Below are positions 19,586 to 30,014 of a stretch of 64,000 nt of DNA, piece after piece. The first letter of the stretch is position 1, and every line of letters starts with the position of its first letter. The stretch is from Armillaria gallica (lineage: Eukaryota > Basidiomycota > Agaricomycetes > Agaricales > Physalacriaceae), in contig JBANDB010000013.1 in the NCBI GenBank assembly GCA_037576215.1, forward strand, positions 1,984,001 through 2,048,000. The letters run 5' to 3'. The translations under genes were made by a program, and so were the position numbers. The notes beneath the pieces are model-generated. The model had not been told where the DNA came from. It did not search any database and saw only the letters and a list, made by a program, of their open reading frames with translations.

Positions 19586-20190
19586 TTAACTGAAGAACCA
19601 ACGTTCAGTATATAATATCATAAAATGAAGAAGGTAACATAGCATACATCTTCCCTTTGAGCCTGTGAGCTTAATCCATGTCCTTGATGATCCTGCGTAC
19701 TGTGTGATTAGAGATGCTGATCCACATGATTGACAACATACCTTGAACCCAGTCAACGTCTCCCACCTTGCCCCTGGCATGAAGAATGGCCGAGGGACCT
19801 CAACGTCGAAATGCTCGCTACTTGTAGCTTGTATTGCTGAGCTTGCCTGGCTGACTCGCAGTGGTTGTGGTATAGCGGATGCGGCATTCAGAGCATGGTC
19901 GTCGACCGCCTTCTCCACATTGCACGACAGCCCAGCCTATAAACTCTTCCTACTTTGCGACATGCAACTTTGTTGTTCCATGCGTCCATGCGGTGTTGGC
20001 ACAATGCTCGAGCTTCCCTCATGGTATGGACTGAGGCGCTGAAGGAGCATATACCTGTTGTATTGATTTCAGCTTCCAAAGTCAAGAGTGCTCCACAGAA
20101 AAAGATGCGCCTTTCTTCCCTCCAAACTCGTCCTCCTTGTCAGCTTCATGGCTCTGTCGCTGAAAAATGAAAATACCATGCAGACCTCAT
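19586..20190 (-). pseudogene. Exon-like remnant, unidentified protein family (copy 1)
   Basis: The minus strand gives SSEHFDVEVPRPFF...WETLTGFK and then a GT-AG intron-like gap (about 19739-19698) before YAGSSRTWIKLTGSKG. The same motif order with an intron at the same point occurs on the plus strand at 22290-22500 (SSEYFDIVVARVFF...MIGFE). I do not recognise the family. The two copies are inverted relative to each other, about 2.1 kb apart. Confidence 0.4.
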
Positions 20191-20199
20191 TGCTCTGAG

Positions 20200-21100
20200 G
20201 AAGACACTGTTGGCAGAAGGAAGATGAGATCTAGGAGAAATGATCGAAGACACAAGAACCTGAGAACACGGCTGTATTCAAAAGATCCTGTACTAATGTC
20301 GATGGAAGGAAGGTTGATCAAAAGAAAAGCAACGGACCACGGACATGGCTGGCGTCCACGTCACAAGATGAGGTTCATAAGCTGAAGACTTAGAAATGGT
20401 TATCAAAGGTCGCGTGGGTAGAGAATCAACAATGTACCTTGGAAACTACACCCTGGTCTTCTCTGTGACACTGATATATGATTTTAAATAATCTGGAATG
20501 ATGTCAGCTTCTAAAGACAATAACTCGAGTACAAGGGACGTACCTCTCATGCTAGAAGACAAGACCCGCACTGCCCTGTACCCTTTTCATCAAACATGTC
20601 ACCTCCATAATGGTCCTGTTCGCGATAGCTTGGTACAGTGGGTGGCAGGCGACGACAATTCCTGGGCAAAGTACGACAGGGGCGGTGGGACATGGACAGT
20701 GAAAGTATCATCCTCTCCTCCAAATTCCTAGTGTGCCTTCCTATTCTGCCGACTCGATCCTAAAATCGCCTCAGGATGGTGGTGCCAGCTCGACATATTC
20801 GTACTGCCACGATGAGAAGGAATGACAAGGCCTGTGAGAAGAAAAAGGCCCTTAGCTGGGGATCGACTGAATAGTGAACGTCTTACCCAAAGCCAATCCT
20901 TTGACGCAACCACAGTCTGTCTCTTTGAACACTCTCACATCTTGCTCGCATCCATCGTCTTGGGGTAATTCTGTATTGAGGTGTTGGTGATTGCATAGAA
21001 GGGATCGGGGCAGAATGCTGGTACATCCATGTAAAAATGTGTTAACCACAGACAAGGAAAGTAAGCATCAACAACTCACCTGGATCTGACACCAAGGAGT
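20200..21100. other. No confident gene; exon-like GC-richer sequence
   Basis: Short open stretches on both strands with possible splice sites but no recognisable domain. Confidence 0.3.
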
Positions 21101-21108
21101 TTTCGTCA

Positions 21109-21542
21109 CAAGGGGGTGGCGGAAATAAAATTGCGCACATGACGTACATTTTCACGTTTAAGGTCAGGCTGAACCTCCCCTCCCCCCCTCTCCTACCATA
21201 TACAGTAGTAGTATATCCATATTAGGACTGCTTAGTAATGCTGTCTAAGCTACCAGGAAGGCACCGGCTTGTGCCGATTTATTGCCGAGCATTGCCGGTT
21301 AGCTGCCCTACCTCGCTTTTGCTATATACCTGTCTAATGATGATGATATCGTATCTAAGAAGGTATTTGAGTATGAAGAAATATGTATTTGTATGAAACA
21401 GTTGACATAAACATACATCAGACCTCTAGAAATGTCTTAATAGTACTAAATAAGGAAATGTCGGTTTCGCGTTTAAGGCTCAGACCCCTCCCCCCCCTCC
21501 CCCCTACCCTATGTGCCGGATTTTAGCCGTGCCACCCCCTTG
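21109..21542. mobile_element. hAT-like MITE family M2, copy 1 (434 bp), perfect 8-bp TSD
   Basis: Ends CAAGGGGGTGGC with similarity continuing for about 30 bp, including C-rich blocks inside both ends. TTTCGTCA is exactly repeated at 21101-21108 and 21543-21550. A second copy with related ends is at 62197-62927. No coding capacity. Confidence 0.9.
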
Positions 21543-21550
21543 TTTCGTCA

Positions 21551-22085
21551 CGTCACTGAGACGACTGAGCGTGTATTCAGTAGAATGCACGAGTCGGTCA
21601 TACATGGCCTCGTAGGCCACAAGTTCATTTCGATACTTCTCATCGAATCACTTGTCTCGGTCTTGCATGTGAGTTCTAGAGAAAGTTTGCACCGTTGATG
21701 TGAGCACGAAATCCGGGCCGAAATGGATTACTCTTTGGGAAAGAACGCGAGTCTGGCAAGTCGGCAACTTGCCTCCTCTTTTGGCTATGTTTGATTCGTT
21801 CCAATGCCCATCCTCGTTCCAACCTGTTCGATAGACGCTACCTCTTCCTTTCGCTAACGCCGTTTATCTCGTTCCCGCAACGACGCTAGCATGTCATGCC
21901 GATTTTGCGTTGAGACGACGTATTACGTTTTACAAGAGAGATGGATGGGACGACCACTGACGGCAAGCTGGCGTCAATGCGGCCTTCAATTCCTCTTTGA
22001 CTAGTGCAGGTGTTCTATCAAGAAACGAGGCGTCTGTTGGGATAGAAAGCACTGGATTCCCTCTTTCGGCATACGCAACTATCAC
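21551..22085. other. No gene found
   Basis: GC-balanced sequence with no domain, repeat or RNA signal that I can support. Confidence 0.4.
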
Positions 22086-22091
22086 GATTTT

Positions 22092-22500
22092 TTGGCATCT
22101 GGGATCAATGTCGTTGCCGGCACGGAGGACGACGCTGGGTACGTCTTGTTTGCGGAGCCCTTGAATTCGGTGGTTGACATTACTACACTAGGTTGCTATA
22201 CATTTTTACCACGGCATCCTTTCCCTGAGGTCAGCTCCAACTTTGCGCCTACACATCCGGGACGACAAAGCTGGCATATCGATGCGCGGGCTTGGATCAT
22301 CGGCAACCATGCTCTAAATCTCGCCCATCGGATCTACATAGACTCGCAGCCAACCAGGCGTGCTCGTCTGAGTATTTCGATATTGTGGTCGCTCGAGTAT
22401 TCTTCGAATGGACTGTGTCGCCACTGGAGCCTGGCGCATGGGGTATGATTGGGTTCGAGGTATGCCATCGAGTCTGCATTGTCGTCTTTTCCTAATCTCG
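22092..22500 (+). pseudogene. Exon-like remnant, unidentified protein family (copy 2)
   Basis: Open stretch from 22092 (DAGYVLFAEPLNSVVDITTLG...). It overlaps, in another frame, the SSEYFDIVVARVFF...GFE segment (about 22335-22460) homologous to 19740-19860 on the minus strand. A GTATGC...GAAG intron-like gap follows at 22461. The needed frame change between the two parts suggests decay. Function unknown. Confidence 0.4.
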
Positions 22501-22689
22501 CTGCGTGAAGGATTGTCGGGACCATTGATGGCATCGAAATGACGGTAAGGTGTTCAACATCAACTCTATCCTTTTCTGACCTCCTCTACGGGCTCGATTC
22601 CCTTGTTTTCGCGCCAACCTGATCTTGAAGTTGTCGTTTATGTCGTGGGCATCAGGATATTGGCATTGGCCTGAGAAAAGGGTCAGTGC

Positions 22690-23640
22690 ATGAACTTGGA
22701 GAGATTCAAGGGACATACCATCCCTGGCCGTCTCCTGGGACATAGTCCTCCCTCCACTGTTGCTTTGTCTCGTCCTCCAAGCAGCCCTGGTCTTTCTCAC
22801 ATCATGTCAGCACGAAAATACATTTTGTTTCAGTTCTTGAGGTCTTCATTCGAGGGAGTGTCGCGTGAGATCAATGAAGCTGAGAGATGCGTGAGTGCGC
22901 GTGAATTGAGATCAACAAGAAGACGTACCATCATGCCTCGGGGATGTCTCCGGTCATCTCCACCAATCCCCCATGCGCCGCCGTCCCTCCACTCCCTCAT
23001 CTTCGCACTATCTTGGCTCTGCTCGTGGGACGACGATACGTCGTGTCAGCGCACAATCTGGCTCTCCACATACGAGTTCTTGAGCCTTCATTTGAGGGAA
23101 ACAGCTGGGGGATCGGTTGATCTGAGAAGCGTATGAGTGTGCGTGAAAGCAGAAGTAACGGAAAGTACTTACCATCCCCGGACTCGGACGTCTCCTTCAA
23201 TCTACTCTACGCCGTCATGTTCTCCGCTATTCCCTTGTCTTCCGATGGTCCTGGCCTTGCTCGCCGGACGACGATACGTCGTCTTGGGGCAAAATTCGCT
23301 TCAAATACGTGAAAAATTGTCTTGCATGGGTGTCGAACGAGATGAGGTAGTCGTTGACCTCGTGTCCGCAGAAGATGCTGGGTTATGAGATCGAGATCTT
23401 CGCAGAGAATGAGCACTCTGAACATGCGCGGCGGACTTAGCACTCTGCGTGTCCCACGACGATCCTTTGATCCCGCCCAGACGTCTAATCTTCTAGGGCT
23501 GCTCGTCGGATAGCGATACATCGTCTCTGGCCAAAACCACGTCGTCCGGGTCCCCTTGATGGTAGCGCATTGTTGGCAGAAGGAGGCGGCCTTGAGGATG
23601 GCAAAATAGAGAGTGAAACAAAAGGAGAAATCCCTGTAGC
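22690..23640 (-). repeat. Four ~240-bp tandem exon-like repeats
   Basis: The near-palindrome GGACGACGATACGTCGT recurs at about 23028, 23266 and 23507 (decayed), with a degraded unit at about 22789: a period of 238-241 bp. On the minus strand each unit has an exon-like stretch (TTYRRPTSRAKIVRR and TTYRRPASKARTIGR are aligned examples), flanked by GT and AG sites. This suggests tandem exon duplication in a gene I cannot identify, now decayed. Confidence 0.55.
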
Positions 23641-23842
23641 TTGACACACGTCTATAAAGGAAAAGAGCCAAAGAAAGTGTACCCAACTTGGAACACATAC
23701 CATAAAAGAAAGATCTTAAATGGGAGTAATGAGCATGAGACGGACAAGAAGATGAGGAAGCGCTGACAACGACGGTGGTGGTAGGAGGTAAGAAGTCCTC
23801 CGTGCGGGCCGATCAACTTTGAGTTGATTTCGTCACAGTCAC

Positions 23843-24960
23843 ACTGGTCACGCGTACCTTCAACACGGACGACCAACATTATGAGAGGTAAGGACGTTGT
23901 CCAATGTTCTTTCCTTGCCGTTGACTCATTTTCATGAACAGGGCTTTTTTTTCATGCCTTGCAACAACATGGGTCGGTGCGGCTTTGTTGATCACGCGTT
24001 TTCTTCACGTCGATTGGCCACTTGTCCTTGAGCTCGATAGTGAGCTAGTATTTTCGCGACTAAACTTATGTTTTCCTCATTCTTTCCTTGCAGTCTTTGC
24101 GGCGGCGTCATCTTGGTAACCGTGGAACCTTCGGGGGAAGGGAAACGTTCAAGTAAGTGTTACATGTCTGCATTATCGTTTGCTAATGAATTTTTATGTA
24201 CAGTAGATCAAAGCTATGAATTTGACGAGCAGGTAGAGCAGGCGATAGGTTTAGAGTAGGGGCTGGCGTCATGGAGCAAGATTGTGGAATAGAGGTGCGT
24301 GCAACCGTGCGTTTGTCGTTGACTAATCCTGACATATCTAATTCCAAGGGTCAACCTTTACTGGCAACATCTTGTTCGTTCCCATTTCTGCCACTGCTAC
24401 GATCCCGTTCAACACTGGTACATATCCTGGTCCTCGTTCGTGCCATCGAGGACTAATGTCTAGGTTAGGACATGACTACGGACGGCGTCGACGGTGGGAA
24501 CATGCTAGTGGATATGAGAGGGCACTGATGAAGGTATGGCCGATTTTCGATGTAAGAGTCGCCGAGAAGCTAACTCGATTCATGTAGTCGCCGCCGACTA
24601 CACCCAAGGAATGTTTGCGGGCATCTAGGGAGGGTCGCCTGTGCGCGGATGGTGAGAGGAAGGGCCGCGCGAATTGGCAGGGGAGGGAAAGCCGGACATT
24701 TCTATTATTAGCCTGGATTGGCGGTTTTCGTGACTCGGATGCGGGTTGGCACATCCACGGAGGTCGTTTGCGGATGTCGGATGGGACGTCGAGCCATCTT
24801 GCAGCCGGGCAGTTTTGTTTTGACATTTGGTCTCCGCGAAGAATCCTTCCCATCCCTTCCTTTCTGTCCTCGCCTCGCTCTCTACCTTTACGGCTTATCC
24901 CTACGAGCAAGGCTTATGACGTTGGGCCGAAATCCCCTGCTCGGGTGGTGCGTTCGTTGA
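23843..24960 (+). repeat. Segmental duplication D, copy 1 (intact, CpG-rich)
   Basis: Matches 40130-42440 plus 46980-47140 once the insertions there are removed. It contains intron-like GT-AG gaps of about 50 nt, for example 24152-24203 (GTAAGT...TACAG), 24295-24348 and 24535-24587. One exon gives the reading frame IPFNTGTYPGPRSCHRG...YGRRRRWEHASGYERALMK, also kept in copy 2 (one stop). The encoded protein is not recognised. Most differences from copy 2 are CG here versus TG or CA there. Confidence 0.7.
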
Positions 24961-25079
24961 TTTCATGACGGGTCGTCACGTTGCCAGCGTGAGCTTTGAC
25001 CTCCATCGTCGACTTTGACGCACATGGTAGGGTTTGTTCTGACACTGTTGCTCTCCCTTTCATTAACTTGATCTTCAAT

Positions 25080-26600
25080 AGATTTGTATAACCGTTACCC
25101 TCAAGACTTGCAATGGTAAAACGGCCCAGTCCTGGCTCGTAGGCTCGTTTCCTTCACTTGTAAGCCATTTTCTTTCGTTTCTGATGATTCATTATCCAAG
25201 GGGACATTTATGCAGGCGTTGACTTGATGGCTGGAATACACCCAGGAGCCGAGAATATGGAGATTTGAAAGGTCCGTTCATTCTATCTTGTACGAGAATT
25301 GGGCGTGCTGATAACCATTGTAGGCTCAGCACTCAGCTAGCTTGTCCTCTAGTGCATAGCGCAACAGGCGGAGACTCGCCGCTACGGCCAACGTCTCGAC
25401 ATCGAACTTGTTTAGGGATGATAGCACGGTGGGACAGGGTTCCAAGGTGAGCACCTTAGTTTTTCATTTGATTTTTTCGTTAACGGACCTTTTGTAGACG
25501 TTAGCTGAACGAACTCAAGATGTAGAGGCAGTGAGATCGTCAAGGTATGCTTCTATTTTATCTATTTTGCATTGGATGTACTCAGCAGTCAAATTCAGGC
25601 GGTTGTCCTCGATTCCTGGAAGCAATGTCTCGCGCTTGTAGCCAAAATAATGGACTGCCGTCACTATTCACCGGATACGCTAACGGAGGGAAGACAGGAT
25701 AGGGACGACCTGAGGTACGTTACACTTGCTTTCGGTGAATCTTCCTGGGTGACTGACTCGTTGGGCTAGGACCCCGGAATGCGAGACGTCGCTTTGATGA
25801 ACGGCGCAGATTCGCTTCGATGAGGTCATAGGGTGGTGCGTCGACCTCGGAGGGATACACGGCATGGGAGAGGTCGTCGATGACCGCGGGAGGAGGGACG
25901 GCCGCATCTCTCTGTAGGCAGAACGGCGGTTTATAGGGACGAAGCACTTTGCACGGTTACAGCACCAAATGTGATGATGACATATATTCGAACTCTGGGA
26001 TACCCACGCTAAAAGCGAAATTGATTATCAGCAAGGCACATGGCACACAGACCTTTGATGAGCTTCTTCGAATACAACTCACCCATCTTTACCCCGGTGG
26101 AAGCCTCCGAGTCGTCCATATATCAAGTCAGGCGAACAAGGCTGCTGTAGAAGATTCTTCGGGGATATTGGGCTTTATTGGCGTCGGGCTTGATGGAACG
26201 TAGCGTCGAAGCAGTGTCCTTCCCGACGACATAGAATGGAAGTTCTGCCAGTGAGAGTGATAACAAGATGCCGGGTTACTGAACACGACACGTACCGTCC
26301 TTCCGTGTACTATTCTTCTCAACTCAAGCATCGCATGAGCGTGCATCAGCCGTGATAGTTCCATCGAAATCGACCAGCGCAGTTACTGGTACCAGTTCAG
26401 TGATTTTGGTGAGTCTCGTCTCGCACTGGAATCTAGAAAGGCGCGTATTTTGCTGCAAAAGGCTGCGTCATTTCTGTCCTGACTCCTGGCCACTGTCAGA
26501 GACCGGCGTCGGTTCACGAAGTAGGAGAATGTTGCCCTTAGACATCATGATGGCCGGCGGCAAAGAGCGGAACAGGGTAATGTGACCTTGACCATCGACC
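25080..26600 (+). pseudogene. Multi-exon gene remnant, unidentified
   Basis: At least six regular GT-AG intron-like gaps on the plus strand (about 25159-25214, 25271-25322, 25447-25498, 25546-25590, 25716-25769) separate short open exons. Examples are STQLACPLVHSATGG...ARWDRVPR, TLAERTQDVEAVRSSR and SQIQAVVLDSWKQC...DRDDLR. The downstream open stretch 25949-26203 (FDELLRIQLTHLYPGGSLRVV) may be a further exon. Stops occur at joints, so the gene looks decayed; no domain is recognised. Confidence 0.35.
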
Positions 26601-27546
26601 ATCACGACGTGACGGTCTGCCGCTTCTGTTTATCGCTCTCGCTGCTTTTCTTTTGTACATGCCCAATACTAAGAACATTTCCGACTCTGAACATCAAGAC
26701 TACTTTCCGTCTCGGCTGATGATGCTGGTGCGTATTTGATTCACGGGGACAAGAGCCTCTGCTCACCAGGCTGTGGCAGTAGCGTCCGATTCTTCTGCGA
26801 AAATACCACCTACCTGCTTCAGATGAAGTACGGCGTTTCAGATGTCATGGACGTTTGGGTATACGACCTTGGAAGCACGAGCGAGGCAGGGCTACCCACA
26901 TGCCAAATTGACGCATAGCGGAGTTGGTTCACACCCTGCTTCCCGGCGGGGCAGTGATCAAGCGTGGTCACAACGTGTGTTTTCTGAAAATATTGCCAGT
27001 TCTTCACTGATAATCCTAGGTCATCGTCATCACATACAGCCATTCACCTAATCGCGTCGGTATCCGTTGGCTCCTTCCTTCGCCGAAAGTATATCATCTT
27101 CCTTTCGTACCAATTGCTTCCCATCACTAAAAGTGTATCGAGCTGGCCAGTCCTTGGCCAGCACTGGAAACGGATCACCCGCGCCTACATGTATAGGTAG
27201 ACATTCGCCTCCAAGGCAGCCCTGATCAAGCTCGATCAGGGAGTGCTGTTTGAGACCGGGCCCTGGTCATGAACTCGCCTTTCCTTGGCCGGCCCTTGCA
27301 AGGCCTGCCTGGCGAGGGGATCATGGTCGAGCCTGGTGACCCTTTCCAGTAATTATATGTATAGGTAGTGATTAGTATCATTATCCACACTGTACAAGCA
27401 TATAATGCTATCCATTCGAATAAATGTTCATTCATTTCAGGACAGACAGTCTATTGCTAACAAACATAAAGCACATACAATTCTATTCTACGAACGTGTC
27501 CAAGCAAGTACGAAAACAAACGACAAACCAGATGACATCGGCGATA
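26601..27546. other. No gene; possible small inverted-repeat element at 27165-27352
   Basis: CTGGAAACGGATCACC at about 27165 is mirrored by GGTGACCCTTTCCAG ending about 27352, and CCTGATC-AAGCTC-GATCAGG forms a hairpin inside. CCTTGGAGGCG at about 27209 (minus) recurs on the plus strand near 34590, outside the transposase gene. These may be subterminal repeats of the Plavaka-like element, but its exact ends are unresolved. Confidence 0.35.
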
Positions 27547-29834
27547 TCATTTCCGACCCTTCTTCGCCCTCTTCTTTGATGGCTCCTCTTGCTCTTCATC
27601 ACCTGAATCGAAACGGTGCCTGTTCTTTGATTGACGAGGAGCAGCAGTTGCCATTACTTGCGAAGCATGCTGTTGTTCCCGGCTCGAAGGTCCTCTTTCA
27701 GGCGATGGAGAAGAGCGTCTGCGCCTCACTACAGGTGGACCGTGTTCATCGGAATGAGACGGACTTTCGTGGTGACGCCGTAGTCGCTGAAGTGATGCAC
27801 GAGAAGGTGGCGACTCAGAGGGTTGATGAAGCGAAGGTGCAGAACGCTCTCGAGAGCTACTAGTGCGACGAGGGTGTGTGTTGGATTTCCGAGCATGATT
27901 TTTGGAGCTAGGATGAGGCAAAACAGAGCGAAATGATCCTTCAGGTGTATTGTCTCGGGAAAATTGATGAGAGTCACGAGAACAAGAGCGAGAGCGTTGA
28001 CCAGATTGTTGTTGAGAAGGCACGACACGTCGAGGGGACCGAGAGCGAGATTGTTGTTGGGAATGAATGGTACGTTGACGGGACCGAGAACGAGGGGGCT
28101 GAGGCGGGACCATGGATGGGCAAGCAGAGTGAGTATTGTCAGGCTGAGTATGAGCCGTCGGACGCTGCTCTGGTTCTTGCTGACCGGGCTCCTGGACTTG
28201 ACGGGCTTCTAGCTCTTTCGCTTCCTCACGGGCCTTCTTTGCTTGGCGGCGCTCTTCTTGCATAATTGCGTAACGGCTTGTTGGTGGAGGTCCAGATGAC
28301 TTTTCCTCCTTCGGCTTCACAGCGTTTCGTGTTGAGAAAACCTCTCTATAAAGACGGATTAAAACACGTCTCAGAGAAAATGCGGATGTACTTATTCCAC
28401 CATGCTAAGATCCCTTCAGCTGCGTCGTTCTTATCTGCTCCCTCAAAGAAATCTACGATCGACCAAAAAAACCGCCATAGGTCAAAACCACCGTCAAATT
28501 GCTGCCATTTCTCAACGGTCCCCATACAGTAACGAGCCTAGAGGGCGACATCAGAGCTGGAATGGAGAGAGAAATCAGAATCACCTGAGTAGCAGCATAT
28601 GCAATGTGATGTCCTGTAACCGTAGTCATTGCGTGTCTTGTCGCAACGGTATCACGGCCATTTGTTTTGCCTTGGCGCTCTGGAAGACCACTTCCGAGAA
28701 ATATGTGACAGAAGAACTGTCCGTCTCGTTAGTAGGTGTAGAAATAAACGAACCACTGTAATTCACTTACACGTACAAGAACGTATCCACGAAAGAGTCC
28801 CGCTGTCGGATGATCTGTTTCAACGAGATCCTCATCAAATAGGAAGAGTGGGAGGCACCACCACTCGTTGCTGATCTCTCCATTCTGGACAGCTTCCATG
28901 TATCTATAGAGAACAATTAGCGATGAACAGAAGAGCTAAAGGAGTCAGTACGCAGCAGGGTCTGCATCAAACTTCTGCTTGTCATCGATAGCAATCAGGA
29001 AGCGAGCGATATCTTCATGATTGAATCTGAATTCACACTTGTTGACGGGCTCCGGCTTCTTAAAACTATGGTTTCGGTTTCGTTTGAGGAGTTTGAGTGT
29101 ATTCGGTAGTAGTTTGCCTGTATCGTCTGAGCGTGCGCTGTTGCTAGCTGCCTGCATCTATAATAGGGAAAGGATTTAAGCCTAAAGGAAGCAGAGAATG
29201 CAGGCGTACTGCTTTGAGTAATTTGTTCAGCCTTGGTAGGTCAGTTTCAAACTCGACTAAAATACGACAGCCACCAATGAAATCTTGGTCCTTCGATGAC
29301 GAGAATACATCAAAGCATAGCTTAGAACGCAAATCTATATCGACCGCACTGAAATGTATTGTCAGATCTGAATATATGCACATCAATATGGAACATACGG
29401 GTTATTTGAGCCCTCCTCCTCGTTTCCTTCGTCTCCCTCATTGCTGACAGCTGCCTCTTCATGATCCTCATCTTTATCCTGAGCTTCCTCATCCTCATCA
29501 GCATCATCTTCATCGCTACCCTTCATCCCAACTACAATGGCGTTCTTGACATTGATAAATGGGTCAACTGCTCTTGAGAACCATCGCCCGGCCTGCTTGA
29601 TGATTTCATCAACACTCGGTCTGGAACAGATGTCAGCATAGAAGAACTAAATGAATTCTCTGCATACCTTTTCTCCTTCTTCTTCCGGCTTGACGATGAT
29701 TTACTGGCATGCTCAGCTTGACGAGAAGTGCTGCACTGAGGCCATGTCACACGAGATGAGCCAGACCGACGAAGAGAGCTGCGGCGGCCAGCAGTTGAGG
29801 TGGTGGAACGTGTGGAGCGTGAACGACGTGCCAT
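27547..29834 (-). CDS. DUF6698-type protein, 8 exons, 647 aa
   Basis: Exons (minus strand): 29834-29668, 29620-29399, 29348-29210, 29157-28952, 28903-28771, 28716-28585, 28537-28392, 28345-27547. All seven introns are 46-54 nt with GT-AG. The spliced length is 1944 nt with every phase matching, which strongly supports the model. An in-frame ATG at 29882 could add 16 residues. Exon 1 is basic and Ser-rich, exon 2 strongly acidic (GSDEDDADEDEEAQDKDEDHEE). Exons 3-7 carry the DUF6698 core (FNHEDIARFL, KFDADP, AGLFRGYVLVR, HHIAYAATQARY, ending ILAWWNKEVF across the last intron). Exon 8 is an SR-rich tail ending in a nuclear-localisation-like PSKKRAKKGRK. DUF6698 has no known function; the name is recalled from family patterns. 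It is divergently paired with the transposase and probably belongs to the same transposon. No disabling change seen. Confidence 0.88.
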
Positions 29835-30014
29835 GGCAGTGAGGTAGTGGTGGAAGGAAGGAAACAGACGCGTTGTGATCATGTGAATGACGCGTCATTA
29901 TGTGTATTTATTATTTTAATATAAATAATTCCAAAATACGATATTCATGTTTGGATCGCCGGATTCATTTACTTCTTGCACTCACTCTGCATCTTCCGCT
30001 CTCTCTCTTTCTTG
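29835..30014. promoter_or_regulatory. Shared divergent promoter with a 14-bp palindrome
   Basis: Only 180 bp separate the two start codons. AATGACGCGTCATT (29886-29899) is a perfect palindrome containing ACGCGT, the MluI cell-cycle box core bound by MBF-type factors in fungi. An AT-rich block (29904-29935) and a CT-rich stretch before the transposase ATG complete a plausible bidirectional promoter. Function is inferred from sequence only. Confidence 0.6.
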
